From: Alterisphingorhabdus sp038748365
Lineage (GTDB): Bacteria > Pseudomonadota > Alphaproteobacteria > Sphingomonadales > Sphingomonadaceae
Length of the DNA stretch: 64,000 nt
Assembly (NCBI GenBank): GCA_038748365.1
Contig: JBCDIZ010000001.1
Span: 501,388-565,387, forward strand
Reading direction: 5' to 3'
In this document: one piece after another, positions 25,365 to 33,751 of the stretch
Layout: every line of letters begins with the position of its first letter
Numbering within the stretch: position 1 is the first letter of the stretch
Notes under the pieces: model-generated
The model's input: only the letters and a program-made list of their open reading frames with translations
Told to the model about the DNA's origin: nothing
The model's database searches: none
Translations under genes and position numbers: made by a program

Positions 25365-26027
25365 CTATTTCACAATGGCAATCAAAAAGCCGTCCCAATG
25401 CTTCTCGCCGACGGTCTGGATCGCCGTTGCCTCAACATCGTCACTGGCGGCTATCTTCTCATAAAGCTGTCGTGTTCCGGGTACCTTGGGATCAGTGCTT
25501 TGTGGATTGAGTATCTCGCCTTCGCGGACAACATTATCGAAAACGATCATGCCGCCAGAGCGCACCAGTCGGCAGCACCAATCGAGATAGACCGGATAGT
25601 TTTCCTTATCGGCATCGACAAAGGCGAAATCGAAGAGACCTTCACTCTCTGCAAGTTCTGCAAGGGAGTGCGTGGCCTGCCCTATTTTTACTTCAACACT
25701 GGGCAGGACATTAGCAGAAGCAATATTCTCTCGCGCCACTTTGGCGTATTCAGGCTCTAACTCCAGGCTGATAACTCGGCCGTCTTCGGGCAATCCTCTT
25801 GCCAACCAGATCGTCGAAAAGCCGCCCAATGTGCCTATCTCCAGCACATTCTTGGCGGCTACACCTTTGACAAGCAGTTCGAGCATGCGCCCCTGTGGCG
25901 CGGAAACATCGATAGGTGGCAGACCCGCGTCACGGTTCCGCTCCAGAACTTGCTGTTGGACCGGATCATCACCAATCAGATGATCAGCAATGTAGCTATC
26001 AACCTCAGACCATCTGGCATCGTTCAT
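25365..26027 (-). CDS. Class I SAM-dependent O-methyltransferase
   Basis: 220 residues from the ATG at 26027; a TTG at 26042 that abuts the aldolase stop is the alternative. It belongs to the catechol/caffeoyl-CoA O-methyltransferase family. The SAM motif I is VLEIGTLGGFSTIWLARGL, motif II follows as RVISLELEPEYAKVA, and the metal-binding region has FDFAFVDADKENYPVYLDW and MIVFDNVVREGEI. The substrate is not predictable. It follows the aldolase gene directly in the same transcript. Confidence 0.88.
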   Translation of the reverse strand: MNDARWSEVDSYIADHLIGDDPVQQQVLERNRDAGLPPIDVSAPQGRMLELLVKGVAAKNVLEIGTLGGFSTIWLARGLPEDGRVISLELEPEYAKVARENIASANVLPSVEVKIGQATHSLAELAESEGLFDFAFVDADKENYPVYLDWCCRLVRSGGMIVFDNVVREGEILNPQSTDPKVPGTRQLYEKIAASDDVEATAIQTVGEKHWDGFLIAIVK

Positions 26028-26042
26028 TGCTGTAATCCGCAA

Positions 26043-26930
26043 TCAGGTCGCCGAAGCTTCGTAAATCTCGTCAATTGCGCCACCCAGCGCTGAGTCAAAA
26101 CCGCCATCGTCCATATCATGCCGCAGATCCTGCAGAAGCGCGCGGGAGAAGCTGGCGATCATGCCTTGGTTCTTGGTAAGCTCGCTGCAGGCCTCATCGC
26201 GTGAAAAACCGCCTGACAAAGCAACGACGCGCAGCACATTGGGGTGCGCCACCAAGTCGGCATAGAGATTAGCTTCAGCCGGGATAGACAGCTTCAGCAT
26301 CACCTGCTCGCCTTCGGGCAAAGCATCAAGCGCGGATTTCAGCTCATCATGCAGGATCGCATCACATTCGGCGCGGCTTTCGCTTTTGATATTCACTTCA
26401 GGCTCGATAATCGGCATCAAGCTATGCTTGCCAATTTGTGAGGCAACAGCAAATTGCTGGTCAACAATCGCCTTAATACCGCTGGGTGACGCCTGATGGA
26501 TAACCGAACGCATCTTGGTGCCGAAAATACCTTTGGAAACACCGCGTTCGCAAAGCGCATCCAGTTCGGGCATCGGCTTCATTAGCTGCACGCCATCCGC
26601 TTCGTCTTCCAGACCCTTGTCAACCTTGAGAAACGGTACAACGCCGCGTTCCCAAAGCTTTTGCGGCACCGGTGTACCATCGGCGTCGCCATCCATGGTG
26701 CGCTCAAACAGGATCGCGCCGATCACCTTCTCGCCATTAAAGCAGGGCGCGGTAACAATGCGGCTGCGCATATCGTGGATAAGCGCGAACATTTCCTCGT
26801 CATTGCTATAGGCATCTTCTGAAACGCCATAGCCGCGCAGCGCCTTGGGCGTGGAGCCACCACTCTGGTCAAGCGCGGCGATAAATCCGGCGCTCTTTGC
26901 CATTTGTTCCATCATTTGTGCGTTAGCCAT
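26043..26930 (-). CDS. Class I fructose-bisphosphate aldolase
   Basis: 295 residues, the length of bacterial class I (Schiff-base) aldolases related to the eukaryotic enzyme. It splits fructose-1,6-bisphosphate in glycolysis. The N-terminus has GFIAALDQSGGSTPKALRGYG. Later EMFALIHDMRSRI, GAILFERTMDG, VPFLKVDKGLEDEADGVQLM, PIIEPEVNI and VMLKLSIPAEANLY contain the conserved phosphate-site and lysine positions of the family. The gene lies between the GNAT gene and an O-methyltransferase in a cluster of sugar-phosphate enzymes. Confidence 0.93.
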   Translation of the reverse strand: MANAQMMEQMAKSAGFIAALDQSGGSTPKALRGYGVSEDAYSNDEEMFALIHDMRSRIVTAPCFNGEKVIGAILFERTMDGDADGTPVPQKLWERGVVPFLKVDKGLEDEADGVQLMKPMPELDALCERGVSKGIFGTKMRSVIHQASPSGIKAIVDQQFAVASQIGKHSLMPIIEPEVNIKSESRAECDAILHDELKSALDALPEGEQVMLKLSIPAEANLYADLVAHPNVLRVVALSGGFSRDEACSELTKNQGMIASFSRALLQDLRHDMDDGGFDSALGGAIDEIYEASAT

Positions 26931-26945
26931 GGTGATCCCCTTCGC

Positions 26946-27455
26946 TCATATGCCTGTTTTTGCAATCAATGTCCCGCAATCCGCCCAAGCAATCCGGTAA
27001 TGCGGCACGGTTACCCCTGTCAGAACCTTGTCCTCTTCCGCCGTAATCTCGCCCCCCATGGCCAGATACAGCGCCTTGGCGCGGTCATTGCCAATCACAA
27101 CATGGAGTTCAATGCCTTTGCGACCGTTTTCCACCGCCTGCCTTGCCGTTGCCCCCATAAGCTGGCGGCCAATGCCTGATGACCGATGTTTTTGCAGCAC
27201 ATGCAGATTGTCGAGATAGACGGGCTCGCCATCCCATGCGGCAACAAAGCCTATGATATTGCCATCATCCTCGGCGACCAGGACGATATCTTTGTCTTTG
27301 ATCTCGGTATCCCGCCAGCGTTTTTGCATGATATCCGGTACTTCATTATCAAGGATATCCGCAGGCATTTGCTGGCGATAGCTTTGCTGCCAGCTCACAG
27401 CATGGATTTCGGCTATCACCGAACGGTCGTCATCCTTGAGTGGGCGGATAATCAT
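26946..27455 (-). CDS. GNAT family N-acetyltransferase
   Basis: 169 residues from the ATG at 27455, which overlaps the pgk stop (ATGA). The acetyl-CoA loop is LHVLQKHRSSGIGRQLMGA (Q/R-x-x-G-x-G). The N-terminus IIRPLKDDDRSVIAEIHAVSW and a C-terminal NDRAKALYLAMGGE follow the usual layout. The substrate is unknown. Coupling to pgk is structural and does not by itself show a metabolic link. Confidence 0.88.
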   Translation of the reverse strand: MIIRPLKDDDRSVIAEIHAVSWQQSYRQQMPADILDNEVPDIMQKRWRDTEIKDKDIVLVAEDDGNIIGFVAAWDGEPVYLDNLHVLQKHRSSGIGRQLMGATARQAVENGRKGIELHVVIGNDRAKALYLAMGGEITAEEDKVLTGVTVPHYRIAWADCGTLIAKTGI

Positions 27456-28636
27456 TGCTTGAGCGCGGCTATACCGGGCAATTCGCGCCCTTCCATCCAT
27501 TCGAGAAACGCACCGCCTGCGGTCGAGACGAAGGTGAATTGCTCGGCCACGCCCGCCTGATTAAGCGCCGCCACAGTGTCCCCGCCCCCAGCGATGCTGG
27601 CCAACTGGCCTTCCTGTGTCAGTGCCGCGGCTGTCTGCGCAAGGGAGACGGTGGCAGCATCAAAAGGCGGGGTTTCAAACGCCCCCAAAGGACCGTTCCA
27701 TACCAATGTGCGGCAGGTTTTCAGGACATCCGCCAGCGCTTCGACTGCGGAGGTACCAATATCGAGGATCATATCATCCGCGCCCACCTCATGCACATTG
27801 ACCGTGCGATTGGGTGCGTTGGTGGCAAATTCCTTGGCTACAACAACATCATAGGGAAGATGGACCGTACATCCGGCACTATCAGCCGCCTGCATAATCG
27901 CATTGGCAGTATCGGCCAGATCATGCTCGCACAGCGATTTGCCGACATCGACGCCTTGCGCCGCCAGAAAGGTATTGGCCATGCCGCCGCCGATAATCAG
28001 ATGATCAACCTTGGCGACCAAATTGCGCAGCACATCGAGCTTGGTCGAAACCTTGGCGCCCCCGACGATCGCGGCAACCGGATGTTCTGGATTACCCAAT
28101 GCCTGATCAAGCGCGTTTAGCTCAGCCTCCAAAGCGCGACCGGCAAAGGCAGGCAACAGATGCGCCAGACCCTCGGTAGTCACATGCGCGCGATGCGCGG
28201 TGGAGAAGGCATCATTGACATAGAAATCGCCAAAACTGGCCATTTGATGCGCCAGTTCTGCATCATTCTTTTCTTCACCGGGATAAAAACGGCTGTTCTC
28301 CAGCACGATGATATGGCCGCCCTCGACAATATCGATAGCATGTCGCTCAGGTGAAGCGAGGAAACCGACCGGACGGCCCAGCACATTGCTTAAGGGCTCT
28401 ACTACGGGCTGGAGCGAATATTCGGGGTTGGCCATGCCTTTAGGGCGACCGAAATGCGACAAGAGCAGCACCTTGGCACCGTTATCGGCCAGTTCACTCA
28501 CCGTCGGAACCAAAGCGCGCAGCCTTGTATCATCGGTTACGACACCATCGGCCATCGGCACATTGAGATCAACGCGCACCAAAACTGGGTGCCCGGCGAC
28601 GGCACCGATATCATCGAGCGTCTTGAAATCAACCAT
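27452..28636 (-). CDS. pgk: Phosphoglycerate kinase
   Basis: 394 residues, normal length. It transfers phosphate from 1,3-bisphosphoglycerate to ADP. Motifs are RVDLNVPMADG, LLSHFGRPKGM, DAFSTAHRAHVTT, AIVGGAKVSTKLDVL, IIGGGMANTFLAAQG and the C-terminal ASIAGGGDTVAALNQAG. The gene follows gap by 33 bases and is coupled to the GNAT gene. Confidence 0.97.
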   Translation of the reverse strand: MVDFKTLDDIGAVAGHPVLVRVDLNVPMADGVVTDDTRLRALVPTVSELADNGAKVLLLSHFGRPKGMANPEYSLQPVVEPLSNVLGRPVGFLASPERHAIDIVEGGHIIVLENSRFYPGEEKNDAELAHQMASFGDFYVNDAFSTAHRAHVTTEGLAHLLPAFAGRALEAELNALDQALGNPEHPVAAIVGGAKVSTKLDVLRNLVAKVDHLIIGGGMANTFLAAQGVDVGKSLCEHDLADTANAIMQAADSAGCTVHLPYDVVVAKEFATNAPNRTVNVHEVGADDMILDIGTSAVEALADVLKTCRTLVWNGPLGAFETPPFDAATVSLAQTAAALTQEGQLASIAGGGDTVAALNQAGVAEQFTFVSTAGGAFLEWMEGRELPGIAALKQ

Positions 28637-28669
28637 AGTCCTCTCCCCCGAAACTCTATTCCGGAGGCC

Positions 28670-29677
28670 TTACAGCAATCCCGCCATCACGCCTGCGGTA
28701 TCAATCATGCGGTTGGAGAAGCCCCATTCATTGTCATACCAGCTAACCACGCGGACAAGCTTGCCTTCCATGACAGCTGTTTCAAGACCATCAATGCTGG
28801 AGCTATGCGGGTCGCCATTATAGTCAATCGATACAAGAGGTTCTTCGCTATAGTTCAGAACACTTTTAAGCTTACCTTCGGCAGCAGCCTTCAACGCGCC
28901 GTTGATTTCCTCAACGCTGGTATCACGCGACGGCGTAAAGGTGAGGTCAACCAGGCTGACATTCGGCGTCGGCACACGCACCGAGGAACCATCCAGCTTG
29001 CCGTTCAGTTCGGGCAGCACCAAACCGACCGCACGGGCAGCGCCAGTGGTGGTCGGGATCATCGACATCGCAGCACCTCGGGCACGACGCATATCCTTGT
29101 GGATCTGGTCGAGAATGCGCTGATCATTGGTATAGCTGTGGATCGTGGTCATAAAGCCGCGCACAATACCGACTGTATCATGGCAAACCTTGGCCACCGG
29201 CGCGAGACAGTTAGTGGTGCAGCTGGCATTGGAGACGATAAGATCATCTGACGTCAAGACGTCATGGTTGACACCATAGACCACGGTTTTATCAACATTT
29301 TTCGCAGGAGCCGAGATCAACACCCGCTTCGCGCCAGCATCGATATGCGGTTGCGCCGCTTCCTTCGACTGAAAGAAACCGGTGCATTCCAGAACGATAT
29401 CGACGCCCATTTCTTTGTGCGGCAAATTGCCGGGATCGCGCTCAGCAGTGACACGAATACGATGGCCATTGACCACCATATGGTCTCCATCATCATGCAC
29501 ATCACCAACAAAAGAGCCATGCACCGAATCCCGCTTGAACAGCAGCGCATTGGATTTTGCATCGGCCAGGTCATTGATCGACACCAGCTCAAGTCCGCTG
29601 TCCGGGCGGGCCAGAAGGGCGCGGGCCACGAGCCGTCCAATGCGCCCAAATCCGTTGATCGATACCTTGACTGTCAT
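28670..29677 (-). CDS. gap: Glyceraldehyde-3-phosphate dehydrogenase
   Basis: 335 residues. The NAD-binding start is INGFGRIGRLVARALL. The catalytic cysteine is in SNASCTTNCLAPVAK. VSWYDNEWGFSNRMIDT near the end is the usual C-terminal signature. It oxidises glyceraldehyde-3-phosphate in glycolysis, or the reverse. It lies between tkt and pgk. Confidence 0.97.
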   Translation of the reverse strand: MTVKVSINGFGRIGRLVARALLARPDSGLELVSINDLADAKSNALLFKRDSVHGSFVGDVHDDGDHMVVNGHRIRVTAERDPGNLPHKEMGVDIVLECTGFFQSKEAAQPHIDAGAKRVLISAPAKNVDKTVVYGVNHDVLTSDDLIVSNASCTTNCLAPVAKVCHDTVGIVRGFMTTIHSYTNDQRILDQIHKDMRRARGAAMSMIPTTTGAARAVGLVLPELNGKLDGSSVRVPTPNVSLVDLTFTPSRDTSVEEINGALKAAAEGKLKSVLNYSEEPLVSIDYNGDPHSSSIDGLETAVMEGKLVRVVSWYDNEWGFSNRMIDTAGVMAGLL

Positions 29678-29749
29678 GTCTTTGCTCCTGCTAACATTCT
29701 CTATGGAACCGCGCTTATTGCGCGTGATCCGCTTACTCTTTGCCGCCTT

Positions 29750-31744
29750 TTAGTCGGCCAATTTGTCGATAATCTTTGTGGTGATCGCCTCTGCATCAAA
29801 GCCGAAATGCTTGAACAGATCGTCGCCCGGTGCTGAAGCCCCGAAGCTGTTTATGCCAATGGATAGGCCATCGCGACCGATATAGCGTTCCCAACCCAGA
29901 GTCACGCCCGCCTCGATCGATACAATCAGCGCCTCGGCAGGCAATATCTCATCGCGATAGCTTTGCGGCTGCTCATCAAAATGGCGCCAGCTTGGCATAG
30001 AGACTACATCACAACCGATAGACTGCTTTTCCAGTTTTTCTGCGGTTTCCAGCGCCAATGATACCTCAGAGCCGGTCGCGACCAACACCGCACGCCGCGC
30101 ATGGCCTGCACTCTTGATGCGATAGGCCCCTTTGGCACAGCGATTTGTTTCGGATGGTTCCATACGGAATTGCGGCAATCCCTGACGGGTCAGAGCCAAT
30201 ATCGTAGGCTTATCCTTGTTACGCAGCGCAATTTCCCAGCATTCCGCCGTCTCCACGACATCAGCAGGACGCAACACATCGACATTGGGCATCATGCGCA
30301 GGCTCATCACATGCTCGACCGGCTGGTGGGTTGGGCCATCTTCACCCAGCCCGATGCTGTCATGCGTCATCACATAGATAACCCGCTGCTTCTGGATCGC
30401 GGAGAGGCGAATGGCTGAGCGGCAATAATCTGTAAACACCAGAAATGTGCCGCCATAGGGGATTAAGCCGCCATGCAGAGCCATGCCATTCATCGCCGCA
30501 GCCATGCCGAATTCGCGGATACCGTAATAGACATAGCGCCCCGCCGGATTGTCAGCGGTAAAAGCGGTCATATCGCCGGTCTTGGTATTGTTGGAGCCGG
30601 TAAGGTCTGCCGAACCACCCATGGTTTCGGGCACATTGGCGTTAATCGCAGACAGCGCCATTTCGGACGCCTTACGTGTTGCAACCTTTTGCGGTTCCTT
30701 GAGCAGCGCATCAATATGGCGGTTCAGACCGATACGCTCAGGCAAGTCGCCTGCCATACGCCGCTCAAATTCTTGCTTTTTTGAATCATTTGCGAGGCGT
30801 TCTTGCCATGCTTTATGCGTTTCCTGATGCCGCGCACCCGCCTGACGCCAGCTTTCGAGCACATTGTCCGGCACAGTAAAGGCGGCATGCGCCCAGTCCA
30901 GTTCGCGGCGGGCGGCGGAGACTTCATCCTCGCCCAGAGGCGCGCCATGGGTAGCAGCTGTACCCTGCTTATTGGGCGCGCCTTTGCCGATAATCGTTTT
31001 GCAGGCGATCAGCGAAGGCCGTGCATCACCAATGGCTTCATCCATTGCTGCACGTATCGCAGCAGGATCATGGCCATCACATTCAACGACATGCCAGCCT
31101 GATTCCTGATAGCGCCCGGTTACATCCTCACTGGTGGAAAGATCGGTTGCGCCATCAATGGTAATCTGATTGTCATCCCACAGCACATTGAGCTTACCCA
31201 GACCAAGATGCCCGGCAAGACCAACCGCCTCATGGTTGATGCCTTCCATCAAGCAGCCATCACCGGCGATTACCCATGTGCGGTGATCCACCAGATCGGT
31301 ACCAAATTCTGCACCGAGACGGCGTTCGGCGATTGCCATACCGACGGCCATGGCCAGCCCCTGCCCCAGCGGGCCTGTCGTTGATTCTACACCTGGAAGC
31401 TCAAAATTCTCTGGATGTCCGGCACAAGGGCTGCCGAGCTGCCGAAAATTGCGGATATCGTCCATGGTCGGCCGCGCATAGCCGGTTAGATGCAGCAGCG
31501 AATAGATCAGCATCGAACCGTGACCCGCAGACAGCACAAAACGGTCGCGATCTGCCCAATTGGGATCAGCCGGATCAAATTTCAGATATTCCTGAAACAG
31601 CACGGTGGCGACATCGGCCATACCCATGGGCATGCCAGGATGCCCGCTTTTGGCGCGTTGTACCGCGTCCATGGAAAGGGCGCGGATGGCGTTGGCGCAT
31701 TCTTGAAAACTGGGGGTTTCCTGTGCCTCGGTCTGTGCGGTCAT
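29750..31744 (-). CDS. tkt: Transketolase
   Basis: 664 residues from the ATG at 31744 (MTAQTEAQETPSFQ); eight further codons are open upstream. It is a TPP- and Mg-dependent enzyme that moves two-carbon units in the pentose phosphate pathway. The TPP motif is VIAGDGCLMEGINHEAVGL with DDNQITIDG. The phosphate-site region has SAGHGSMLIYSLLHLTGY, and the second half has TFLVFTDYCRSAIRLSA and MTHDSIGLGEDGPTHQPVEH. First gene of the tkt-gap-pgk-GNAT-aldolase run. Confidence 0.96.
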   Translation of the reverse strand: MTAQTEAQETPSFQECANAIRALSMDAVQRAKSGHPGMPMGMADVATVLFQEYLKFDPADPNWADRDRFVLSAGHGSMLIYSLLHLTGYARPTMDDIRNFRQLGSPCAGHPENFELPGVESTTGPLGQGLAMAVGMAIAERRLGAEFGTDLVDHRTWVIAGDGCLMEGINHEAVGLAGHLGLGKLNVLWDDNQITIDGATDLSTSEDVTGRYQESGWHVVECDGHDPAAIRAAMDEAIGDARPSLIACKTIIGKGAPNKQGTAATHGAPLGEDEVSAARRELDWAHAAFTVPDNVLESWRQAGARHQETHKAWQERLANDSKKQEFERRMAGDLPERIGLNRHIDALLKEPQKVATRKASEMALSAINANVPETMGGSADLTGSNNTKTGDMTAFTADNPAGRYVYYGIREFGMAAAMNGMALHGGLIPYGGTFLVFTDYCRSAIRLSAIQKQRVIYVMTHDSIGLGEDGPTHQPVEHVMSLRMMPNVDVLRPADVVETAECWEIALRNKDKPTILALTRQGLPQFRMEPSETNRCAKGAYRIKSAGHARRAVLVATGSEVSLALETAEKLEKQSIGCDVVSMPSWRHFDEQPQSYRDEILPAEALIVSIEAGVTLGWERYIGRDGLSIGINSFGASAPGDDLFKHFGFDAEAITTKIIDKLAD

Positions 31745-31768
31745 AAAGCGAAAGGGCTTTCCTTGCAT

Positions 31769-31944
31769 CGAAACTGCAAGCGAAAATGCAGCATCGATTC
31801 GTGACAGATGCCGCTCCTTTGCGACTCCTAGTCGTGCCCGTCAAGACGCAGAACTATTGCTACTAACAAGGATAGATCGGCTATATCTCATTACAGACCT
31901 CTGGAAGCATTGGACTTTGTCCTTTCCAATGCTATCCAAGCGAT
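31769..31944. promoter_or_regulatory. Divergent promoter region, tkt / zapA side
   Basis: The 176 bases between the two divergent genes must carry promoters for both. On the + strand TTGGAC at about 31911 and TATCCA 17 bases further form a weak sigma70-like pair ahead of the 31945 gene. On the minus strand nothing stood out. Low confidence in any single box. Confidence 0.3.
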
Positions 31945-32166
31945 ATGAGCGAAGACAGTCTAATTCTTGCCATAGGGCGGCTCGAACGAGCGATCAGCCG
32001 TTTGGAAAGCAATGTTCAGTCCGCTGTTACTGCGTCATCCGAACTGCCTCCGACGCCAACTTCTAACGAAGATCATGTATCGCGCGAGGAATATAACCGG
32101 CTGCGTGAAGCCGCAGAGGAAGCGGTGAGCCGGATTGACCGGATCATCAAGGCAGAAAGCACGTAA
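31945..32166 (+). CDS. Small coiled-coil protein upstream of zapA
   Basis: 73 residues. Two helical segments rich in Leu, Arg, Glu and Ile (ILAIGRLERAISRLESNVQS and SREEYNRLREAAEEAVSRID) flank a Pro/Ser linker. No domain is recognised, but small coiled-coil proteins at this place, one base before zapA, are common in alphaproteobacteria. A link to Z-ring assembly is inference from position. The start has no strong ribosome-binding site. Confidence 0.7.
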   Translation: MSEDSLILAIGRLERAISRLESNVQSAVTASSELPPTPTSNEDHVSREEYNRLREAAEEAVSRIDRIIKAEST

Positions 32167-32167
32167 A

Positions 32168-32524
32168 ATGGCCAATCTGACACTGGAGATAGGCGGTCAT
32201 AGCTATTCGGTAACCTGCCCCGATGGCGAGCAGGAGCACGTCCTGTCATTGGCGGCCATGGTTGATGAGCAAGTACGCCGCGCCTCATCGGGCGGAACAG
32301 GCATGACCGAAGTCCGCGGCCTGTTATATGCCGCGCTGTTTCTGGCAGACACATTGAAAGAAAAAGACACACAGCCAGCCGCAGAACCTGCTGTTGAAGA
32401 CGATAATACGCCCCAATCCGCTTCTCCATCGGTGCCTGAGGGCGCGATTCAGGCGTTGGAAAGCTTGGCCGAGAGGATCGAAACGCTTGCTACCTCTCTT
32501 GAGAAGACGGAGCCGAGCGCCTAG
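32168..32524 (+). CDS. zapA: Cell division protein ZapA
   Basis: 118 residues from the ATG at 32168, one base after the preceding stop. It binds FtsZ and bundles its filaments. The N-terminal globular part is typical (ANLTLEIGGHSYSVTCPDGEQEHV then LAAMVDEQVRRA), and a coiled-coil end follows (ALESLAERIETLATSLEKT). The order zapA, 6S RNA, 5-FTHF cyclo-ligase supports the call. Confidence 0.9.
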   Translation: MANLTLEIGGHSYSVTCPDGEQEHVLSLAAMVDEQVRRASSGGTGMTEVRGLLYAALFLADTLKEKDTQPAAEPAVEDDNTPQSASPSVPEGAIQALESLAERIETLATSLEKTEPSA

Positions 32525-32528
32525 ATAG

Positions 32529-32699
32529 GCAAGTGGCGGGACTGCCGCGCACGAGCTGAAGAGAACATCCCTGAGGCGATACATCTTCCTAAGGGAGCCG
32601 TCCCTGTTTGGGCCCTGGCCCAATGCACATGGCGCCCACCTGACGTTTTGGCGTCAGAGGATATTCCAGCAAACGACGCACGCGGTTCCGCCACCTTGT
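32529..32699 (+). ncRNA. ssrS: 6S RNA
   Basis: The gap between zapA and the cyclo-ligase gene holds a long imperfect hairpin. The 5' arm AAGTGGCGG at about 32531 pairs with CCGCCACCTT at about 32689-32698, and the next block CTGCCGCGC pairs with GCACGCGGTT. Inside are CCTGAGGCGATA, TGGGCCCTGGCCCA (a perfect inner hairpin) and CCTGACGTTTTGGCGTCAG. 6S RNA mimics an open promoter and binds sigma70-RNA polymerase in stationary phase. Its place upstream of the 5-FTHF cyclo-ligase gene is conserved in proteobacteria. Exact ends are estimated. Confidence 0.85.
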
Positions 32700-32725
32700 T
32701 CATAAAGATAGCAGGATAGCGCGTT

Positions 32726-33349
32726 TTGAACGACATCAGTACCGAGAAAGCAGCTTTGCGCGCGATGCTCCGCAAGCGGCGGAACAGCTTTTTCGCTGCA
32801 TTGTCGCCATCTGCGAAAGAGCTATGCTTTTCTGCGACGCCCGGTCCGGTACGCGCCATATTCGATGACACCAAAGTGGTAGGAAGCTACCATGCTATAA
32901 CTTCAGAAGCGACAACAGAAATCTACCATAACCTTCTTGTTAATAGACGAAAATCTGTATCACTTCCCTATTTTGATACTCGTGACGCCGAAATGGTTTT
33001 TCGCCGCTGGCGCCCGGGTGAGCCACTGGAACGCGGCCCTTTTGACGTCATGCAGCCACTGGGCGATACACAGGAAGTGACGCCAGATTTGCTGATAGCG
33101 CCGCTTGTCGGCTTTGACAGCAAGGGAAGGCGCCTCGGCCAAGGCGGCGGACATTATGATCGCTATTTTGCGCGCCACCCGGATGTCTTGCGGATCGGTC
33201 TGGCCTGGTCAGTACAGCAATATGAGGTCATTCCGATCGAGGAGCATGATCAGCTTCTCGACTGCATCATCACTCAAGAAGGCGTAATCACCCCCGCCTC
33301 ATCGCGCCTGCGCGTCTATGCCGCGGCGCCAACACAGGAACAGCAATAA
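32726..33349 (+). CDS. ygfA: 5-formyltetrahydrofolate cyclo-ligase
   Basis: 207 residues from a TTG at 32726, or 194 from the ATG at 32765. The conserved N-terminus (LRAMLRKRRNSF) includes the second site, so the upstream start is preferred but not certain. The enzyme converts 5-formyl-THF to methenyl-THF with ATP. The nucleotide-binding loop is FDSKGRRLGQGGGHYDRYFA; LIAPLVGFD precedes it. It lies directly downstream of 6S RNA as in many proteobacteria. Confidence 0.92.
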   Translation: MNDISTEKAALRAMLRKRRNSFFAALSPSAKELCFSATPGPVRAIFDDTKVVGSYHAITSEATTEIYHNLLVNRRKSVSLPYFDTRDAEMVFRRWRPGEPLERGPFDVMQPLGDTQEVTPDLLIAPLVGFDSKGRRLGQGGGHYDRYFARHPDVLRIGLAWSVQQYEVIPIEEHDQLLDCIITQEGVITPASSRLRVYAAAPTQEQQ

Positions 33350-33350
33350 G

Positions 33351-33560
33351 ATGAAGCCAACGCTGCGCAAGCCCATGGGCATTATCGCCATATTGCTGAT
33401 CATCGCGATCTGGTCGGTGATCGTCATCAATGTCGCCGATGGCATTGTTGGCTGGCCGATATTGCTGCAGATGCTGTTTTACCTGATTGCCGGTATCGTT
33501 TGGGTATTCCCGGTGCGGCCCATCCTGACATGGATGGAAACGGGAAAATTTGGCCAATAA
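33351..33560 (+). CDS. DUF2842 family membrane protein
   Basis: 69 residues from the ATG at 33351, one base after the cyclo-ligase stop. Two hydrophobic helices (GIIAILLIIAIWSVIVINVA and LLQMLFYLIAGIVWVFPVRP) are followed by LTWMETGKF. The pattern with VWVFPVRPILTWM matches my recollection of DUF2842. Function unknown. Confidence 0.8.
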   Translation: MKPTLRKPMGIIAILLIIAIWSVIVINVADGIVGWPILLQMLFYLIAGIVWVFPVRPILTWMETGKFGQ

Positions 33561-33597
33561 TCTGGGCCAATCCACTTTCGTTATTGCTGCTGTGAGG

Positions 33598-33617
33598 AAA
33601 AGCCATTTTATCGAAAA

Positions 33618-33621
<4 letters not shown>
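33598..33621 (-). terminator. Hairpin downstream of tRNA-Asp
   Basis: GCCATTTT at 33602-33609 and AAAATGGC at 33614-33621 form a perfect 8-bp stem with a four-base loop. On the minus strand it is followed by TTTTCC. The stem takes in the encoded CCA of the tRNA. A plausible rho-independent end for tRNA-Asp. Confidence 0.5.
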
Positions 33622-33694
<73 letters not shown>

Positions 33695-33751
33695 ATTTGT
33701 CTGCGACATTTGCGTCGGAAGCGCGGCAGTTAAAGGAGGCTTGCGCCCCTG

